This document shows positions 21,511 through 33,041 of a stretch of DNA of 64,000 bases, piece by piece (position 1 is the first letter of the stretch; every line of letters starts with the position of its first letter). Where the stretch lies: NCBI GenBank assembly GCA_024644865.1, contig JAHEGZ010000004.1, forward strand, positions 1 through 64,000, given 5' to 3'. A program made the position numbers and the translations under genes. This DNA comes from Aurantimicrobium sp. Lineage in GTDB: Bacteria; Actinomycetota; Actinomycetes; Actinomycetales; Microbacteriaceae. The notes beneath the pieces are model-generated. The model ran no database searches and was not told the origin of the DNA. It was given only the letters and a program-made list of their open reading frames with translations.

Positions 21511-22284
21511 GTGCTTCTCAATGAGCTCACAGACGGAGCTCGCGACGACGCTCAGGTTCGTGAGCAATCTCTTTCTCTGGCGGAGGTTCGCGAACTAGCC
21601 CTCGCGACTCCTCCACCCCTGCGCGCCCTCGACTTTCTAGCGCCCGCCGACACCATCAGGGTCATCGCCGAAGTGAAGCGAGCCAGTCCTTCGCGTGGCG
21701 ACATGGCTGAGATTGCAGACCCGGCGGCTCTTGCGTCGCTCTATGAGCGTGCCGGGGCAGCAGTCATCTCGGTTCTGACTGAGTCGCGTCGATTTAAGGG
21801 CTCGCTTGAAGACCTCCGCGCTGTCCGGGCCGCTGTTTCCATTCCAGTGCTCCGCAAAGACTTCATCTCAACCGAGTACCAGGTTTACGAAGCTCGTGCC
21901 GCCGGAGCCGATCTCGTGTTGCTTATCGTTGCCGCCCTCGACGACGCCACGATCTCTCGCCTCTTTGCGCTCATCAACGATCTTGGTATGACTGCGCTGG
22001 TTGAAGCTCATAGTGAAGACGAAGTGCGACGAGCTGTCGACCTGGGAGCAGAAGTAATCGGCATCAACGCTCGAGACCTCAACACGTTTGAGCTTGACCG
22101 GGAGCTTTTTGGCTCGCTGGCCGCTGCTATTCCAGCGGGAACCGTTCGCATTGCCGAGTCGGCTGTTCGTACGGCCTCAGACGTTGCTCACTACCGTCGC
22201 GCGGGGGCCGACGCAGTACTCGTGGGTGAAGCTCTCGTCACGAGCGACCCGGTTGTCACCCTCACATCCTTCTTGGAGATCTAA
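21511..22284 (+). CDS. trpC: Indole-3-glycerol phosphate synthase
   Basis: Converts CdRP to indole-3-glycerol phosphate. 257 residues, GTG start. The substrate-binding segments are all present: [13 protein letters not shown] (catalytic Lys), [34 protein letters not shown] and IAESAV. It is a single-function protein, not fused to TrpF; no trpF is in the window, as in actinobacteria where the HisA/PriA enzyme covers that step. The stop overlaps the trpB ATG by one base. Confidence 0.97.
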   Translation: MLLNELTDGARDDAQVREQSLSLAEVRELALATPPPLRALDFLAPADTIRVIAEVKRASPSRGDMAEIADPAALASLYERAGAAVISVLTESRRFKGSLEDLRAVRAAVSIPVLRKDFISTEYQVYEARAAGADLVLLIVAALDDATISRLFALINDLGMTALVEAHSEDEVRRAVDLGAEVIGINARDLNTFELDRELFGSLAAAIPAGTVRIAESAVRTASDVAHYRRAGADAVLVGEALVTSDPVVTLTSFLEI

Positions 22285-23489
22285 TGGCGCTGCGCGACGA
22301 ACTAGGCCCGTACTTTGGCGAATTCGGCGGACGATTCGTTCCCGAGTCTCTCATTGCTGCTCTCGACGAGCTCGCCGCCGCATACGAATTGACCAAACAA
22401 GATCCGACGTTTGCACAGGAGCTCACGCACCTGCACGCCACGTATACCGGTCGACCATCCATCATCACTGAGGTTCCCCGATTTGCTGAGCACGCAGGTG
22501 GCGCTCGAATCATTCTTAAGCGAGAAGACCTTAACCACACGGGTAGCCACAAAATCAACAACGTGCTCGGACAGGCCCTGCTCGCAAAAAGATTGGGTAA
22601 GAAACGCCTGATTGCTGAGACTGGAGCCGGACAACACGGTGTCGCAACCGCCACAGCCGCCGCCCTCTTTGGCATGGAGTGCGTCGTGTACATGGGCCAG
22701 GTCGACACCGAGCGCCAAGCGCTTAACGTCGCCCGCATGCGACTACTCGGGGCAACAGTCATCCCGGTTACGAACGGTTCGCGAACGCTTAAAGACGCCA
22801 TCAATGAGGCTCTGCGTGACTGGGTCACGAATGTCGACACCACGCACTACCTGCTTGGAACAGTGGCTGGCCCACACCCGTTCCCCGTCATGGTGCGCGA
22901 TTTCCACAAGATCATTGGCGAAGAGGCACGGGCGCAAGTTCTCTCGCTCACCGGGAGACTTCCTGACGCTGTCGCCGCCTGTGTCGGTGGCGGTTCGAAT
23001 GCCATCGGAATCTTCCACGCATTCCTTGACGACGCTTCGGTTGGGCTCTACGGCTTCGAAGCGGCCGGTCGCGGCATCGACACTCCCGAGCATGCAGCAA
23101 CTCTTACGCTCGGGCGCCCTGGCGTTTTGCACGGTGCTCGCAGCTACATGCTGCAAGACGAAGACGGTCAGACCATGGAGTCCCATTCCATCTCGGCAGG
23201 CCTGGATTACCCGGGGGTTGGTCCTGAACACAGCTGGCTGAAAGATCTCGGTCGCGCCACATATCGTCCCGTTACTGACGTCGCTGCTATGGACGCCCTG
23301 CGTCTCTTGAGTCGAACTGAGGGAATCATCCCCGCCATCGAGACCGCACACGGCCTCGCTGGCGCTCTCGAGCTCGGCAAGGAACTCGGTTCCGACGCAA
23401 TCATCCTCGTGAACCTCAGTGGACGCGGCGACAAAGACATGCAGACCGCAGCTGAGTACTTCGGCATCCTGGACGGAGCACCCAACTAA
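22284..23489 (+). CDS. trpB: Tryptophan synthase beta chain
   Basis: PLP enzyme condensing indole with serine. 401 residues. The PLP-binding lysine lies in [17 protein letters not shown] (residues about 79-95). [18 protein letters not shown] and the phosphate-binding [10 protein letters not shown] follow. The N-terminal [14 protein letters not shown] is the standard TrpB1 start. It overlaps trpA by one base, consistent with assembly of the alpha2beta2 channeling complex. Confidence 0.98.
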   Translation: MALRDELGPYFGEFGGRFVPESLIAALDELAAAYELTKQDPTFAQELTHLHATYTGRPSIITEVPRFAEHAGGARIILKREDLNHTGSHKINNVLGQALLAKRLGKKRLIAETGAGQHGVATATAAALFGMECVVYMGQVDTERQALNVARMRLLGATVIPVTNGSRTLKDAINEALRDWVTNVDTTHYLLGTVAGPHPFPVMVRDFHKIIGEEARAQVLSLTGRLPDAVAACVGGGSNAIGIFHAFLDDASVGLYGFEAAGRGIDTPEHAATLTLGRPGVLHGARSYMLQDEDGQTMESHSISAGLDYPGVGPEHSWLKDLGRATYRPVTDVAAMDALRLLSRTEGIIPAIETAHGLAGALELGKELGSDAIILVNLSGRGDKDMQTAAEYFGILDGAPN

Positions 23490-24277
23490 TGTCTCTCGTT
23501 GAAACTGGACTCGATGCGGCCAAAAGGGCAACGGGAGGCGCCCTCATAGGCTACCTTCCGCTGGGTTTCCCGACTCTCGACGAGAGTGTCGAGGCCGCTA
23601 TCACGCTAGCCAAGAACGGCGTCGATGTTCTCGAACTCGGCCTGCCTTACTCTGACCCAGTTATGGACGGGCTGGTCATTCAGCAGGCGACATCGATCGC
23701 GCTAGAAAATGGTTTCCGCATTTCTGATGCGTTTGACGCACTCGCGCAGATCACCGCAGAAGTAGAGACTCCTGCACTCGTGATGACGTATTGGAACCCG
23801 GTTTTGGCGTTCGGCGTTGACAGCTTTGCTCAGAAATTGAAAGAAGCTGGCGGAGCTGGCCTGATTACGCCTGATCTCATTCCCGATGAGGCACAGCTGT
23901 GGTTTGACGCCTCGGAGCACTACGACCTCGACCGCGTCTTTCTGGCGGCTCCGTCATCATCTGAAGAACGCTTGAAGCGGGCGATCGAATCGAGCCGCGG
24001 GTTTGTCTACGCCGTTTCAACCATGGGCATAACCGGAACCAGAAAAGACGTCGACACCGCGGCAGTTTCACTGGTGACCAAACTGCGTGAGCTTGAAGCC
24101 GAGCACGTCGGTGTTGGTTTGGGAATCTCCTCCGCCGAACAGGTTGGCGAGGTTCTCTCCTACGCTGACGGTGCCATCGTCGGAAGTGCACTCGTTCAGG
24201 CTCTTGCCAGCGGGGGAGTAGAAGCTTTGGCTCAGACTGCTCTCGACCTTGCCACCGGCAAGCCGGCCACTGCCTAA
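23489..24277 (+). CDS. trpA: Tryptophan synthase alpha chain
   Basis: Cleaves indole-3-glycerol phosphate to indole and G3P. 262 residues, TIM barrel. Catalytic Glu in VLELGLPYSDPVMDG (about residue 51) and Asp in the same segment are present, with GVGLGISSAEQV and the phosphate site GSALVQAL near the end. Last gene of the trp block; lgt begins 25 bases later. Confidence 0.97.
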   Translation: MSLVETGLDAAKRATGGALIGYLPLGFPTLDESVEAAITLAKNGVDVLELGLPYSDPVMDGLVIQQATSIALENGFRISDAFDALAQITAEVETPALVMTYWNPVLAFGVDSFAQKLKEAGGAGLITPDLIPDEAQLWFDASEHYDLDRVFLAAPSSSEERLKRAIESSRGFVYAVSTMGITGTRKDVDTAAVSLVTKLRELEAEHVGVGLGISSAEQVGEVLSYADGAIVGSALVQALASGGVEALAQTALDLATGKPATA

Positions 24278-24302
24278 CCCTCGCCACTAAGGATTGATTT
24301 TC

Positions 24303-25292
24303 ATGTCAACTGCAACTTCGGTACTTGCGAGTATTCCCAGCCCTCCGATTGCATGGCAGTCGTTTGAGCTCGGACCTTTCCGAATTCACACGTATGCCAT
24401 CTGCATCTTGCTCGGCATCGTTCTTGCCATCTGGATAACCAGTCACCGACTCACTGCCCGTGGGGGCGCTAAGGGACTCACTCTGGACTTTTCCCTGTGG
24501 GTCGTTCCACTCGGAATTATTGTTGCCCGTCTTTATCACGTGGTGACGCACCCGAGCGACTACTTCTACAACGGTGCAGACCTGATGAAGGTTTTCTATA
24601 TCTGGGAGGGCGGAAACGCAATCTTCGGAGCACTGCTCGGCGGCGCCCTCGGTGTGTACATCGCATGTCGAATCTCGGGCGTACGCTTCCTGAGTTTTGC
24701 GGATGCACTTATTCCCGGTTTGCTCCTTGCGCAGGCAACTGGCCGCCTGGGTAATTACTTCAATCACGAACTCTTCGGTCTGCCAACCACACTGCCCTGG
24801 GGTCTTGAAATCGAGTCGACAAACCCGGCCTTTCCGGCAGGTCTTCCGGCCGACACACTGTTTCAGCCGACCTTTCTGTACGAGATCATCTGGAATCTTG
24901 TCGGAGTAGCCCTCGTACTCATCCTCGAACGTCGCATAAACATGCGCTGGGGACGCGCCCTTGCCTTCTACCTCATCTGGTATGGCGTCGGTCGCTCGTG
25001 GCTTGAGTCGATTCGCATTGATCCAAGTGAGACCTTCTTGGGCATCCGTTCGAACATCTGGGCAGCATTCGCAGCGATTGCTGTGGGTATCGTCATCGCT
25101 CTCTGGTCACGAAAGGCACACACCGGCCTCGAACTGAGCGTGTACCGAAATGGACGTGACCCGAAAGAGTCTGGAGTAGAATTTTCGGAGGGCGAACCAG
25201 CCCGCTACCACGTTGGCAAGGTCGCCGCGTTGGATGCTTCTACGCAGTCTGCTCCGACGGCCACAAGCCAGTCAAAAGCCATCAAGTCGTAG
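24303..25292 (+). CDS. lgt: Prolipoprotein diacylglyceryl transferase
   Basis: Membrane enzyme attaching diacylglycerol to lipoprotein precursor cysteines. 329 residues from the ATG at 24303; a TTG at 24294 is in frame, but the AAGGA sequence fits the ATG better. Several hydrophobic helices are visible. The Lgt signature appears as TGRLGNYFNHELFG (about 143-156) and RSWLESIRIDP (about 235-245). A hydrophilic C-terminal tail of about 45 residues is common in actinobacterial Lgt. It follows trpA as in mycobacteria. Confidence 0.96.
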   Translation: MSTATSVLASIPSPPIAWQSFELGPFRIHTYAICILLGIVLAIWITSHRLTARGGAKGLTLDFSLWVVPLGIIVARLYHVVTHPSDYFYNGADLMKVFYIWEGGNAIFGALLGGALGVYIACRISGVRFLSFADALIPGLLLAQATGRLGNYFNHELFGLPTTLPWGLEIESTNPAFPAGLPADTLFQPTFLYEIIWNLVGVALVLILERRINMRWGRALAFYLIWYGVGRSWLESIRIDPSETFLGIRSNIWAAFAAIAVGIVIALWSRKAHTGLELSVYRNGRDPKESGVEFSEGEPARYHVGKVAALDASTQSAPTATSQSKAIKS

Positions 25293-25301
25293 CCTGTTGA
25301 T

Positions 25302-25316
25302 TGTGGCTCAGCCACA
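25302..25316 (+). terminator. Small hairpin in the lgt-gltB gap
   Basis: Perfect TGTGGC-TCA-GCCACA hairpin 10 bases after lgt; no T-run follows. It may end the trp-lgt transcript or belong to the gltB leader. The rest of this 81-base gap shows only the GAGGAGG Shine-Dalgarno (25361-25367) for gltB. Confidence 0.35.
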
Positions 25317-25373
25317 CTCCACTTCGCTCCTGGGCCAGTGCCGTCCCTACGCAATCATGAGAGGAGGCCGTGC

Positions 25374-28300
25374 GTGACGGTCGCTTTGCCCCACCAGAGG
25401 TTTTCCGCTGTTCCCGCAGCCCAGGGTCTGTTCAATCCCGCGAACGAAAAAGATTCCTGCGGTTTCGCCATGGTGGCCACCCTTCGCCAGAAGGCCGGTC
25501 ACGACATCATCGATGTCGCTTTGGGATCTCTGCGTAACCTCGAGCACCGTGGTGCAGTCGGCTCTGACGCTGGCACCGGTGATGGAGCAGGAATCCTCAC
25601 GCAGGTTCCTCATGAATTTCTCTCGGCTGTAACCGACTTCACCCTTCCTTCTGCTGGTTTCTACGCAGTTGGCAACGCATTCTTGCCACAGAGTGCGACC
25701 GAGCGGTTGGCTATTCAGGATCGATTCGCCGCCATCGCCGCTGAAGAGGGCCTCCTCGTTCTCGGCTGGCGCGTTGTACCGGTCGACCCTGAGCACCTCG
25801 GAAACCTGGCCCGCGAAGCAATGCCTGCAATCGAGCAGGTGTTCGTGACCAGCGCCTCGGGCGCACTCTCAGGCCTTGAGCTTGACCGTCTTGTTTTCCG
25901 CCTTCGCAAGCGCAGCGAAAAAGAGACCGAGATTTACTTCCCGTCCCTATCCAGCCGCACCCTCGTCTACAAGGGCATGCTCACCACGCTGCAGCTTGAG
26001 CCGTTCTATCCCGACCTTTCTGACGAGCGTTTCGCTTCGACTCTTGCTTTGGTTCACTCGCGCTACTCAACCAACACGTTCCCATCGTGGCCGTTGGCTC
26101 ACCCGTTCCGGTTCATAGCCCACAACGGCGAGATCAACACCGTCCAGGGAAACCGCAACTGGATGCAGGCGCGCCAGTCGCAACTCTCGAGCGATGTTCT
26201 CGGAGACCTCAAGCCCCTCCTGCCGATCTGCACGCCTGGCGCCAGTGACTCGGCCAGCTTTGACGAGGTCGTCGAGCTGCTGACTCTTGCTGGTCGAAGC
26301 CTTCCGCACGCCATCATGATGATGATCCCCGAGGCATGGGAAAACCAGGCCGACATGGACCCAACACGTCGCGCCTTCTACGAGTACCACTCGTCGATCA
26401 TGGAAGCCTGGGATGGCCCGGCAGCGGTCGCCTTTACTGACGGTTCGCTTGTCGGAGCGACTCTCGACCGCAACGGTCTTCGCCCTGGTCGCTATCTCGT
26501 GACCGACGATGGACTCATCGTCGTTGCATCCGAAATTGGTGTTCACGATGTAGCGCCCGAGAAAGTGGTTGCAAAGGGTCGCCTGCAACCCGGCAAGATG
26601 CTCCTGGTCGACACGGTCGCTGGGCGCATCATTGATGACTCAGAAATCAAGGCTGAGCTAGCAGCGAGTGCGCCATGGCAAGAATGGATTGACTCGAGTC
26701 GAATTGAGCTTGAAAGCCTGCCCGAGCGTGAGCACATCATTCACACTCCAGCATCTGTTGCACGTCGTCAGCGCACCTTCGGCTACACCGAGGAAGACCT
26801 TCGCGTCATGCTCGCACCCATGGCCAAGTCGGGCATTGAGCCACTCGGGGCCATGGGTTCCGACACCCCCATCGCCATTCTGAGCGAGCGCCCACGCGTC
26901 ATTTTCGACTATTTCGTTCAGCAGTTTGCTCAGGTCACCAACCCGCCGCTCGACTCCATCCGCGAAGAGGTCGTCACGAGCATGCGCCGTGGCCTTGGCC
27001 CAGAACTCAACCTTCTTGACGCGACTCCTGATCACGCTCGTCAGGTGGTTGTTGAATTCCCCGTCATTGACAACGATGAGCTTTCGAAGATTCAGCACCT
27101 GCGCACGCGCTCGGGCGAAAAGGCAACTGTCACCCTCAAAGGTCTCTATCACGTCGATGAGGGCGAAGAGTCCATGGAAAAACGCCTCGCTGAAATATGT
27201 GACGAAGTCGATGCAGCGATCGCCAACGGTGCCGAGTTCATCGTCCTCTCAGACCGTGACTCCACATACGAGTACGCTCCCATTCCGTCGCTACTCATGG
27301 TTGCCGCCGTGCACCACCACCTGATTCGCACCGAAAACCGCATGCGCGTAGGTCTCGTCGTCGAGGCTGGCGACGTGCGCGAGGTACACCACGTAGCCGT
27401 TCTGCTCGGCTACGGCGCCGGCTCAGTCAACCCGTATCTGGCCATGGAATCTGTTGAAACCATGGTGCGCTCGGGGTTCATCACCGACATCACACCCGAA
27501 AAGGCCGTCAAGAATCTCATCAAGGCTTTGGGCAAGGGCGTCCTCAAAATCATGTCGAAGATGGGCATCTCGACCGTATCTTCGTACTCTGGAGCTCAGA
27601 CATTCGAGGCCGTAGGCCTGAGCCAAGACTTCGTCGATGCGTTTTTTACCGGCACTGAGTCGAAGCTCGGCGGCATCGGACTCGACGTCATCGCAGCTGA
27701 AAACACTGCACGTCACGACAGCGCTTATCCCGACCGTGGGGGAGCAGAGCTCGTTCACGAGCGCCTCACCAGTGGTGGCGAGTTCCAGTGGCGTCGCGAT
27801 GGTGCTCCGCACCTGTTCAACCCGGAGACAGTTTTCAAGCTGCAGCACTCCACGCGCACGCGTCGTTTCGACATCTTCCGCGAGTACACACGAATGGTGG
27901 ACGATCAGGCCGAGAACCTCATGACCATTCGCGGTCTCTTCGGATTCGCCAAGGGCCTTCGTCAGCCTGTTCCGCTCGACGAGGTCGAGTCGGTTGAGTC
28001 GATTGTCAAACGTTTCTCCACTGGTGCGATGAGCTATGGCTCCATTTCGCCCGAAGCACACGAGACGCTTGCCATCGCAATGAACCGTCTCGGCGCAAAG
28101 TCGAACACCGGAGAAGGCGGAGAAGACGTCGGTCGACTTCTCGACCCCGAACGTCGCAGTGCCATCAAACAAGTGGCTTCGGGCCGGTTCGGCGTCACGA
28201 GTATGTATCTGACGCACGCCGATGACATCCAGATCAAGATGGCACAGGGAGCGAAGCCCGGTGAGGGCGGTCAGCTGCCCAACAACAAGGTTTACCCCTG

Positions 28301-29939
28301 GATTGCGCGCACACGTCACGCGACGGCTGGCGTCGGACTTATCAGTCCACCCCCGCATCACGACATTTACTCAATCGAAGACCTCAAACAACTTATCTTT
28401 GACCTCAAACGTTCCAATCCTTCGGCGCGAGTACACGTGAAGCTGGTCTCACAGTCCGGTATTGGTGCAGTTGCGGCGGGAGTTTCCAAAGCCCTCGCTG
28501 ACGTCATTCTGATCTCGGGTCACGATGGAGGAACGGGCGCGAGTCCGCTCAACTCCCTCAAGCACGCGGGAACCCCGTGGGAGCTCGGATTGGCTGAAGC
28601 TCAACAGACTCTCATGCTCAATGACATGCGCGACCGCGTTTCTGTTCAGGTAGACGGACAGCTCAAGACGGGTCGTGACGTGATTGTCGCTGCCCTGCTT
28701 GGTGCCGAGGAGTTCGGCTTCGCCACCGCACCGCTGGTCGTGTCCGGATGCGTCATGATGCGCGTGTGCCACCTCGACACCTGCCCGGTCGGCGTCGCAA
28801 CGCAGAACCCGACCCTGCGTTCACGCTTTACCGGCAAACCAGAATTCGTTATCAACTTCTTTGAGTTCATCGCTCAAGAAGTTCGTGAGTACCTCGCGGA
28901 ACTCGGATTCCGCACGCTCGACGAAGCGATTGGTCGGGTCGAAATGCTCGACACCGCCCGAGCCGTCTCGCACTGGAAGACCGATGGACTCGACATCCAG
29001 CCGATCCTCGATGGCGCGGCCTTTGCTGCCGACGTGCCGCGTCGCCACGCTAAGTCCCAGGACCACGAACTCGAGCTTCACTTCGACCGCCAGCTCATTG
29101 CTCTCGCGCAACCCGCACTTCAACACTCGACGCCGGTGACGATTGACGTTCCTATTCAGAACACTGAGCGCGCAGTCGGCACCATGCTTGGACACGAGCT
29201 AACCAAGAAATACGGTGAACACGGTCTTCCCGAAGCGACGATCGATATCACCCTTCGCGGGTCGGCCGGACAATCGCTCGGCGCGTTCATGCCCAGCGGC
29301 ATCGCGCTCACGCTCATCGGAGATTCGAACGACTACGTGGGTAAAGGCCTTTCTGGCGGTCGTGTCGTCGTCAAGCCGCACCCGGCCTCCACCTTCGTGG
29401 CGGAAGATAACGTCATTGCAGGAAACGTCGTGGGCTATGGCGCTACCAGCGGGTCGATGTTTATTCGTGGGCGTGTGGGGGAACGTTTCCTGGTTCGTAA
29501 CTCAGGCGCAACGGCAGTTGTCGAGGGCTGTGGAGACCACGCTCTCGAGTACATGACCGGAGGACTTGCGGTTGTACTTGGCGAAACCGGGCGGAACCTC
29601 GGTGCGGGCATGTCAGGTGGTACCGCATACATTTACGGCCTGACCGCCGCCAAGGTCAATGCAGACGCGCTCTCCAGTGGCGAGCTCGTACTGAGTCCAT
29701 TGGGTGACGCTGATCTCGAGATTCTTCGTGATGTACTAACAACACACGCGACCTCAACCGAGTCGTCGCGTGCCGAATACCTGCTCGCGAACTTCGAGAC
29801 TGAGGCGCAGGCATTCGTGAAGGTTCTTCCTCGCGACTACGCTGCAGTTCTCGAGACTCGTCAAGACGCAGTCAACCGCGGCATTGACCCCGACGGCGAC
29901 GAGACCTGGCACAAAATCCTGGAGGTGACCGGTGGCTGA
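25374..29939 (+). CDS. gltB: Glutamate synthase (NADPH) large subunit
   Basis: Makes two glutamates from glutamine and 2-oxoglutarate. 1521 residues from the GTG at 25374, chosen because GAGGAGG sits 6 bases upstream; in-frame sequence to 25338 lacks family similarity. The nucleophile of the class II amidotransferase domain is Cys29 (KDSCGF), so a 28-residue propeptide would be removed. Then come the central domain, the FMN/synthase domain ([24 protein letters not shown]), the 3Fe-4S cysteines in [15 protein letters not shown], and the C-terminal GXGXG beta-helix (from about 1230). It overlaps gltD by 8 bases. Confidence 0.97.
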   Translation: MTVALPHQRFSAVPAAQGLFNPANEKDSCGFAMVATLRQKAGHDIIDVALGSLRNLEHRGAVGSDAGTGDGAGILTQVPHEFLSAVTDFTLPSAGFYAVGNAFLPQSATERLAIQDRFAAIAAEEGLLVLGWRVVPVDPEHLGNLAREAMPAIEQVFVTSASGALSGLELDRLVFRLRKRSEKETEIYFPSLSSRTLVYKGMLTTLQLEPFYPDLSDERFASTLALVHSRYSTNTFPSWPLAHPFRFIAHNGEINTVQGNRNWMQARQSQLSSDVLGDLKPLLPICTPGASDSASFDEVVELLTLAGRSLPHAIMMMIPEAWENQADMDPTRRAFYEYHSSIMEAWDGPAAVAFTDGSLVGATLDRNGLRPGRYLVTDDGLIVVASEIGVHDVAPEKVVAKGRLQPGKMLLVDTVAGRIIDDSEIKAELAASAPWQEWIDSSRIELESLPEREHIIHTPASVARRQRTFGYTEEDLRVMLAPMAKSGIEPLGAMGSDTPIAILSERPRVIFDYFVQQFAQVTNPPLDSIREEVVTSMRRGLGPELNLLDATPDHARQVVVEFPVIDNDELSKIQHLRTRSGEKATVTLKGLYHVDEGEESMEKRLAEICDEVDAAIANGAEFIVLSDRDSTYEYAPIPSLLMVAAVHHHLIRTENRMRVGLVVEAGDVREVHHVAVLLGYGAGSVNPYLAMESVETMVRSGFITDITPEKAVKNLIKALGKGVLKIMSKMGISTVSSYSGAQTFEAVGLSQDFVDAFFTGTESKLGGIGLDVIAAENTARHDSAYPDRGGAELVHERLTSGGEFQWRRDGAPHLFNPETVFKLQHSTRTRRFDIFREYTRMVDDQAENLMTIRGLFGFAKGLRQPVPLDEVESVESIVKRFSTGAMSYGSISPEAHETLAIAMNRLGAKSNTGEGGEDVGRLLDPERRSAIKQVASGRFGVTSMYLTHADDIQIKMAQGAKPGEGGQLPNNKVYPWIARTRHATAGVGLISPPPHHDIYSIEDLKQLIFDLKRSNPSARVHVKLVSQSGIGAVAAGVSKALADVILISGHDGGTGASPLNSLKHAGTPWELGLAEAQQTLMLNDMRDRVSVQVDGQLKTGRDVIVAALLGAEEFGFATAPLVVSGCVMMRVCHLDTCPVGVATQNPTLRSRFTGKPEFVINFFEFIAQEVREYLAELGFRTLDEAIGRVEMLDTARAVSHWKTDGLDIQPILDGAAFAADVPRRHAKSQDHELELHFDRQLIALAQPALQHSTPVTIDVPIQNTERAVGTMLGHELTKKYGEHGLPEATIDITLRGSAGQSLGAFMPSGIALTLIGDSNDYVGKGLSGGRVVVKPHPASTFVAEDNVIAGNVVGYGATSGSMFIRGRVGERFLVRNSGATAVVEGCGDHALEYMTGGLAVVLGETGRNLGAGMSGGTAYIYGLTAAKVNADALSSGELVLSPLGDADLEILRDVLTTHATSTESSRAEYLLANFETEAQAFVKVLPRDYAAVLETRQDAVNRGIDPDGDETWHKILEVTGG

Positions 29940-31392
29940 CCCCAAAGGCTTTCTCAAAGTAACCGAGCGGCAAGTTCCCGCGCGACGCCCGGTTCCCATT
30001 CGCCTCAAAGACTGGCGTGAAATCTACGAGCCAGGTTCGAAAGAAGTGCTTTCTGCGCAGGCCGGTCGTTGCATGGACTGTGGCATTCCGTTCTGTCACC
30101 AGGGATGTCCTCTGGGAAATCTCATTCCCGAATGGAACGACCTAGTTTGGCGTGACGACCCCAAGGGTGCCATCGAGCGTCTGCACGCGACCAACAACTT
30201 TCCGGAGTTCACCGGTCGTCTTTGCCCCGCGCCGTGTGAGCAGGCTTGTGTTCTAGGAATTAACCAGCCCGCGGTCACCATCAAGCAGGTTGAGGTCAGC
30301 ATTATCGATCGCGCCTTCGCCGAAGGTCTCGTAACGCCTCACGAGCCAACACGCCTCTCGGGCAAGACTGTTGCTGTCGTCGGGTCAGGTCCCGCCGGTC
30401 TCGCGGCGGCTCAGCAGCTTACTCGCGCTGGCCACACCGTGGCTGTTTACGAGCGGGATGAAAAGATCGGCGGATTGCTCCGCTACGGCATCCCCGATTT
30501 CAAGATGGAAAAACAGCACATCGACCGTCGTATCGAGCAAATGCAGGCTGAAGGCACGCGTTTTCGCCCGGGCGTGAACATCGGTGTCGACATCACGTGG
30601 GATCAGCTCAAGGAACGGTACGACGCCGTCGTGGTCGCTACCGGTGCTCTGCGTCCGCGTGATCTCGCCATTCCGGGACGTGAGCTCAACGGTGTGCACT
30701 TTGCCATGGAGTACTTGACCCCGGCAAACAAAGCAGTCTCGGGTGAGCCAGCTGAAGGTCTCATCGATGTGGCTGGCAAGAACGTCATAATTTTGGGCGG
30801 CGGAGACACCGGTGCTGACTGCATCGGCACCGCACACCGTCAGGGAGCTGCCAGTGTGACGACTCTCGCGATCGGCAAGAAGCCGCCGACAGAACGTCCT
30901 GACAACCAGCCCTGGCCAATGGTGCCAAACGTTTTTGAGGTTGCAAGTGCTCACGAAGAGGGCGGTAACCGCGTTTACACAGTTTCTACTGTCGAGTTCA
31001 TGGGCGACGACAACGGAAACCTTCGCGCACTCAAGGTCGCTGAGACTGAGTTCGTTGACGACCGCAGACTTCCCAAGTTGGGCACCGAACGAGAAATTCC
31101 CGCAGACTTCGTCTTCCTCGCTCTGGGTTTCACCGGGGGAGATAACGACGAAATCGGCCAGCAGACCGAACTCGTTTACGACGAACGCGGAAACCTCAAA
31201 CGCACCAACGACTACACAACGAACGAGGCGGGGGTGTTCGTGGCCGGAGACGCAGGTCGTGGCGCATCCCTGATCGTGTGGGCTATTGCCGAAGGACGAG
31301 CAGCAGCAGCAGCTGTAGACGAGTACTTGGAGGGGAGCACCATACTTCCCAAGCCCGTCACGGCACACGCACAACCCATTTCACTCGGATAG
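29932..31392 (+). CDS. gltD: Glutamate synthase small subunit
   Basis: Supplies electrons from NADPH through FAD and iron-sulfur clusters to GltB. 486 residues. N-terminal cysteine clusters [17 protein letters not shown] (about 44-60) and CPAPCEQAC ligate 4Fe-4S centres. The FAD motif [15 protein letters not shown] is near 149, the NADPH motif [13 protein letters not shown] near 285 and a second FAD-contact segment ([17 protein letters not shown]) near 435. GTG start at 29932 overlaps the gltB end by 8 bases. Confidence 0.97.
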   Translation: MADPKGFLKVTERQVPARRPVPIRLKDWREIYEPGSKEVLSAQAGRCMDCGIPFCHQGCPLGNLIPEWNDLVWRDDPKGAIERLHATNNFPEFTGRLCPAPCEQACVLGINQPAVTIKQVEVSIIDRAFAEGLVTPHEPTRLSGKTVAVVGSGPAGLAAAQQLTRAGHTVAVYERDEKIGGLLRYGIPDFKMEKQHIDRRIEQMQAEGTRFRPGVNIGVDITWDQLKERYDAVVVATGALRPRDLAIPGRELNGVHFAMEYLTPANKAVSGEPAEGLIDVAGKNVIILGGGDTGADCIGTAHRQGAASVTTLAIGKKPPTERPDNQPWPMVPNVFEVASAHEEGGNRVYTVSTVEFMGDDNGNLRALKVAETEFVDDRRLPKLGTEREIPADFVFLALGFTGGDNDEIGQQTELVYDERGNLKRTNDYTTNEAGVFVAGDAGRGASLIVWAIAEGRAAAAAVDEYLEGSTILPKPVTAHAQPISLG

Positions 31393-31428
31393 ATAGTTAC
31401 GACTGCACCACCAACAGAGACGGAAAAA

Positions 31429-32871
31429 ATGAGACGAGCAAAGATTGTTGCCACCCTTGGTCCGGCAACCGCTTCCTATGAAAACATTCGCGCCATCATC
31501 GATGCGGGTGTTGACGTCTGCCGTATGAACCTGAGTCATGGTTCATACGAGGTTCACGAAGACGTTTATCGCAATGTGCGTCAGGCAGCCGCTGACGCAG
31601 GCAAGGCCGTCGCTGTTCTCGTCGACCTTCAGGGCCCAAAAATTCGCTTAGGTAAGTTTGAGGGTGGCCCCTACGACCTGGCTGAGGGTGACACCTTCAC
31701 CATCACCATCGATGACATCGTCGGTAACAAGGACCTGTCCAGCACTACTTACAAGGGCCTTCCGGGGGACGTTAAGCCCGGAGATCCACTGCTCATTGAT
31801 GATGGCAAGGTGGGCCTTCGCGTTGTTTCGACCGATGGAACTCGTGTTGTCACCACCGTTGAGGTTGCCGGTCCGATCAGCAACAACAAGGGCATCAACC
31901 TGCCCGGTGTTGCCGTGAACGTTCCTGCGATGTCTGATAAGGACGAAGCTGACCTACGCTGGGGTCTTCGTTTGGGCGCCGACTTTATTGCGCTGAGCTT
32001 CGTTCGCGATGCTGCTGACATCAAGCGCGTACACGAAATTATGGATGAAGAGGGCGTTCGCCTTCCGGTTATCGCCAAAGTCGAGAAGCCTCAGGCTGTT
32101 GACAACCTTGAAGAGATCGTCGACGCTTTCGACGGCATCATGGTTGCTCGTGGTGACCTCGGCGTTGAACTCCCTCTCGAAGCCGTCCCGATCGTTCAGA
32201 AGCGTGCGGTTGAACTCGCGCGTCGCTGGGCCAAGCCAGTCATCGTGGCCACCCAGGTTCTCGAGTCGATGATTTCGAGCCCGCGCCCGACGCGGGCTGA
32301 GGCATCCGACTGCGCAAACGCCGTTCTCGACGGTACCGATGCAGTAATGCTCTCGGGTGAGACCAGCGTCGGTGAATACCCCGTTGTCACCGTCAAGACC
32401 ATGGCTCGCATTATCGAGTCGACCGAGGAACACGGCCTCGACCGTATTCCTGAGCTGGGTACCAAGCCGCGCACCCAGGGTGGAGCAATCACCCTCGCAG
32501 CCGCCGAGGTCGCCGAGTTTGTCGGCGCCAAGTACCTCTGTGTCTTCACTGAGTCGGGTGACTCGGCTCGCCGTATGGCTCGTCTACGCACCGAGATTCC
32601 CATGATCATTCTTACCCCGCACGAGTCGATTCGTCGCCGCATGGCGCTCTCGTGGGGTGTGGAGTCGTACCTGGTTGACCCCGTCACCCACACCGACGAC
32701 ATGTTTGGCCAAGTGGATGACATCCTGCTGGGTAACGGTCTTGCGAGTGAGGGCGACAAGGTCGTCGTGATCGCTGGTACGCCTCCGGGAATCGCGGGCT
32801 CAACCAACGACCTTCGCGTTCACCGCGTTGGAGACGCACACGGACAGGCCGCGCCGGCTTACAAGCGCTGA
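31429..32871 (+). CDS. pyk: Pyruvate kinase
   Basis: Final glycolytic step, PEP + ADP to pyruvate + ATP. 480 residues. Start RRAKIVATLGPATASY, the phosphoryl-transfer Lys in the PVIAKVEKPQAV segment, the PEP/Mg site MVARGDLGVELP, and TQVLESMISSPRPTRAE with MLSGETSVGEYP are all present. The C-terminal allosteric domain is present; the phosphotransferase-like C-terminal extension of some enzymes is absent. It is followed by a strong intrinsic terminator (32890-32921). Confidence 0.97.
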   Translation: MRRAKIVATLGPATASYENIRAIIDAGVDVCRMNLSHGSYEVHEDVYRNVRQAAADAGKAVAVLVDLQGPKIRLGKFEGGPYDLAEGDTFTITIDDIVGNKDLSSTTYKGLPGDVKPGDPLLIDDGKVGLRVVSTDGTRVVTTVEVAGPISNNKGINLPGVAVNVPAMSDKDEADLRWGLRLGADFIALSFVRDAADIKRVHEIMDEEGVRLPVIAKVEKPQAVDNLEEIVDAFDGIMVARGDLGVELPLEAVPIVQKRAVELARRWAKPVIVATQVLESMISSPRPTRAEASDCANAVLDGTDAVMLSGETSVGEYPVVTVKTMARIIESTEEHGLDRIPELGTKPRTQGGAITLAAAEVAEFVGAKYLCVFTESGDSARRMARLRTEIPMIILTPHESIRRRMALSWGVESYLVDPVTHTDDMFGQVDDILLGNGLASEGDKVVVIAGTPPGIAGSTNDLRVHRVGDAHGQAAPAYKR

Positions 32872-32889
32872 CCACAGTACATAACAACG

Positions 32890-32921
32890 AAAGTGGCCCC
32901 ACGAGATGTGGGGCCACTTTT
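32890..32921 (+). terminator. Strong bidirectional terminator after pyk and after tRNA-Leu
   Basis: 13-base perfect stem AAAGTGGCCCCAC / GTGGGGCCACTTT with a GAGAT loop, ending in T4 on the plus strand and with A's (T's on the minus strand) at the other side. It lies between convergent pyk and tRNA-Leu and can terminate both. Confidence 0.9.
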
Positions 32922-32927
32922 CATGTG

Positions 32928-33010
32928 TGCCGGATGTGGGACTTGAACCCACACGTCCTTACGAACAAAGCATTTTGAGTGCTCCGCGTCTGCCATTCCG
33001 CCAATCCGGC
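32928..33010 (-). tRNA. tRNA-Leu (anticodon CAA)
   Basis: 83 bases on the minus strand. Acceptor arms GCCGGAT / ATCCGGC pair fully, with discriminator A. The anticodon stem GAGCA / TGCTT surrounds the loop CTCAAAA with anticodon CAA (reads UUG). A variable arm is visible (GTTCGTAAGGAC region), as expected for a class II leucine tRNA. The T arm GTGGGTTCAAGTCCCAC is intact. The 3' CCA is not encoded (CAC follows the discriminator) and must be added. Confidence 0.95.
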
Positions 33011-33020
33011 TAACAGCTCC

Positions 33021-33031
33021 AGAATATCCTA
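33021..33031 (-). promoter_or_regulatory. Candidate -10 region of tRNA-Leu (TATTCT or TAGGAT on the minus strand)
   Basis: Reading the minus strand, TATTCT (33026 to 33021) lies 10 bases before the tRNA 5' end; an alternative TAGGAT occupies 33031 to 33026. The latter shares two bases with the oppositely oriented pdtaR -10 at 33030-33035. Confidence 0.4.
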
Positions 33032-33035
33032 GGCT
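33030..33035 (+). promoter_or_regulatory. Candidate leaderless -10 box of pdtaR (TAGGCT)
   Basis: TAGGCT is followed by exactly 6 bases and then GTG at 33042, so the mRNA would begin at that GTG. No Shine-Dalgarno is visible. Identical in sequence to the boxes before rpe and polA. Confidence 0.5.
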
Positions 33036-33041
33036 GTAGTG

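Noticed and set aside
24294-24302. TTG start for lgt
   Set aside because: The ATG at 24303 has a better spaced AAGGA and matches usual start preference.
27423-28361. 312-codon minus-strand frame inside gltB
   Set aside because: Falls wholly within the FMN domain coding sequence of gltB.
30385-31374. 329-codon minus-strand frame inside gltD
   Set aside because: gltD motifs are intact on the plus strand; the antisense product has no recognisable features.
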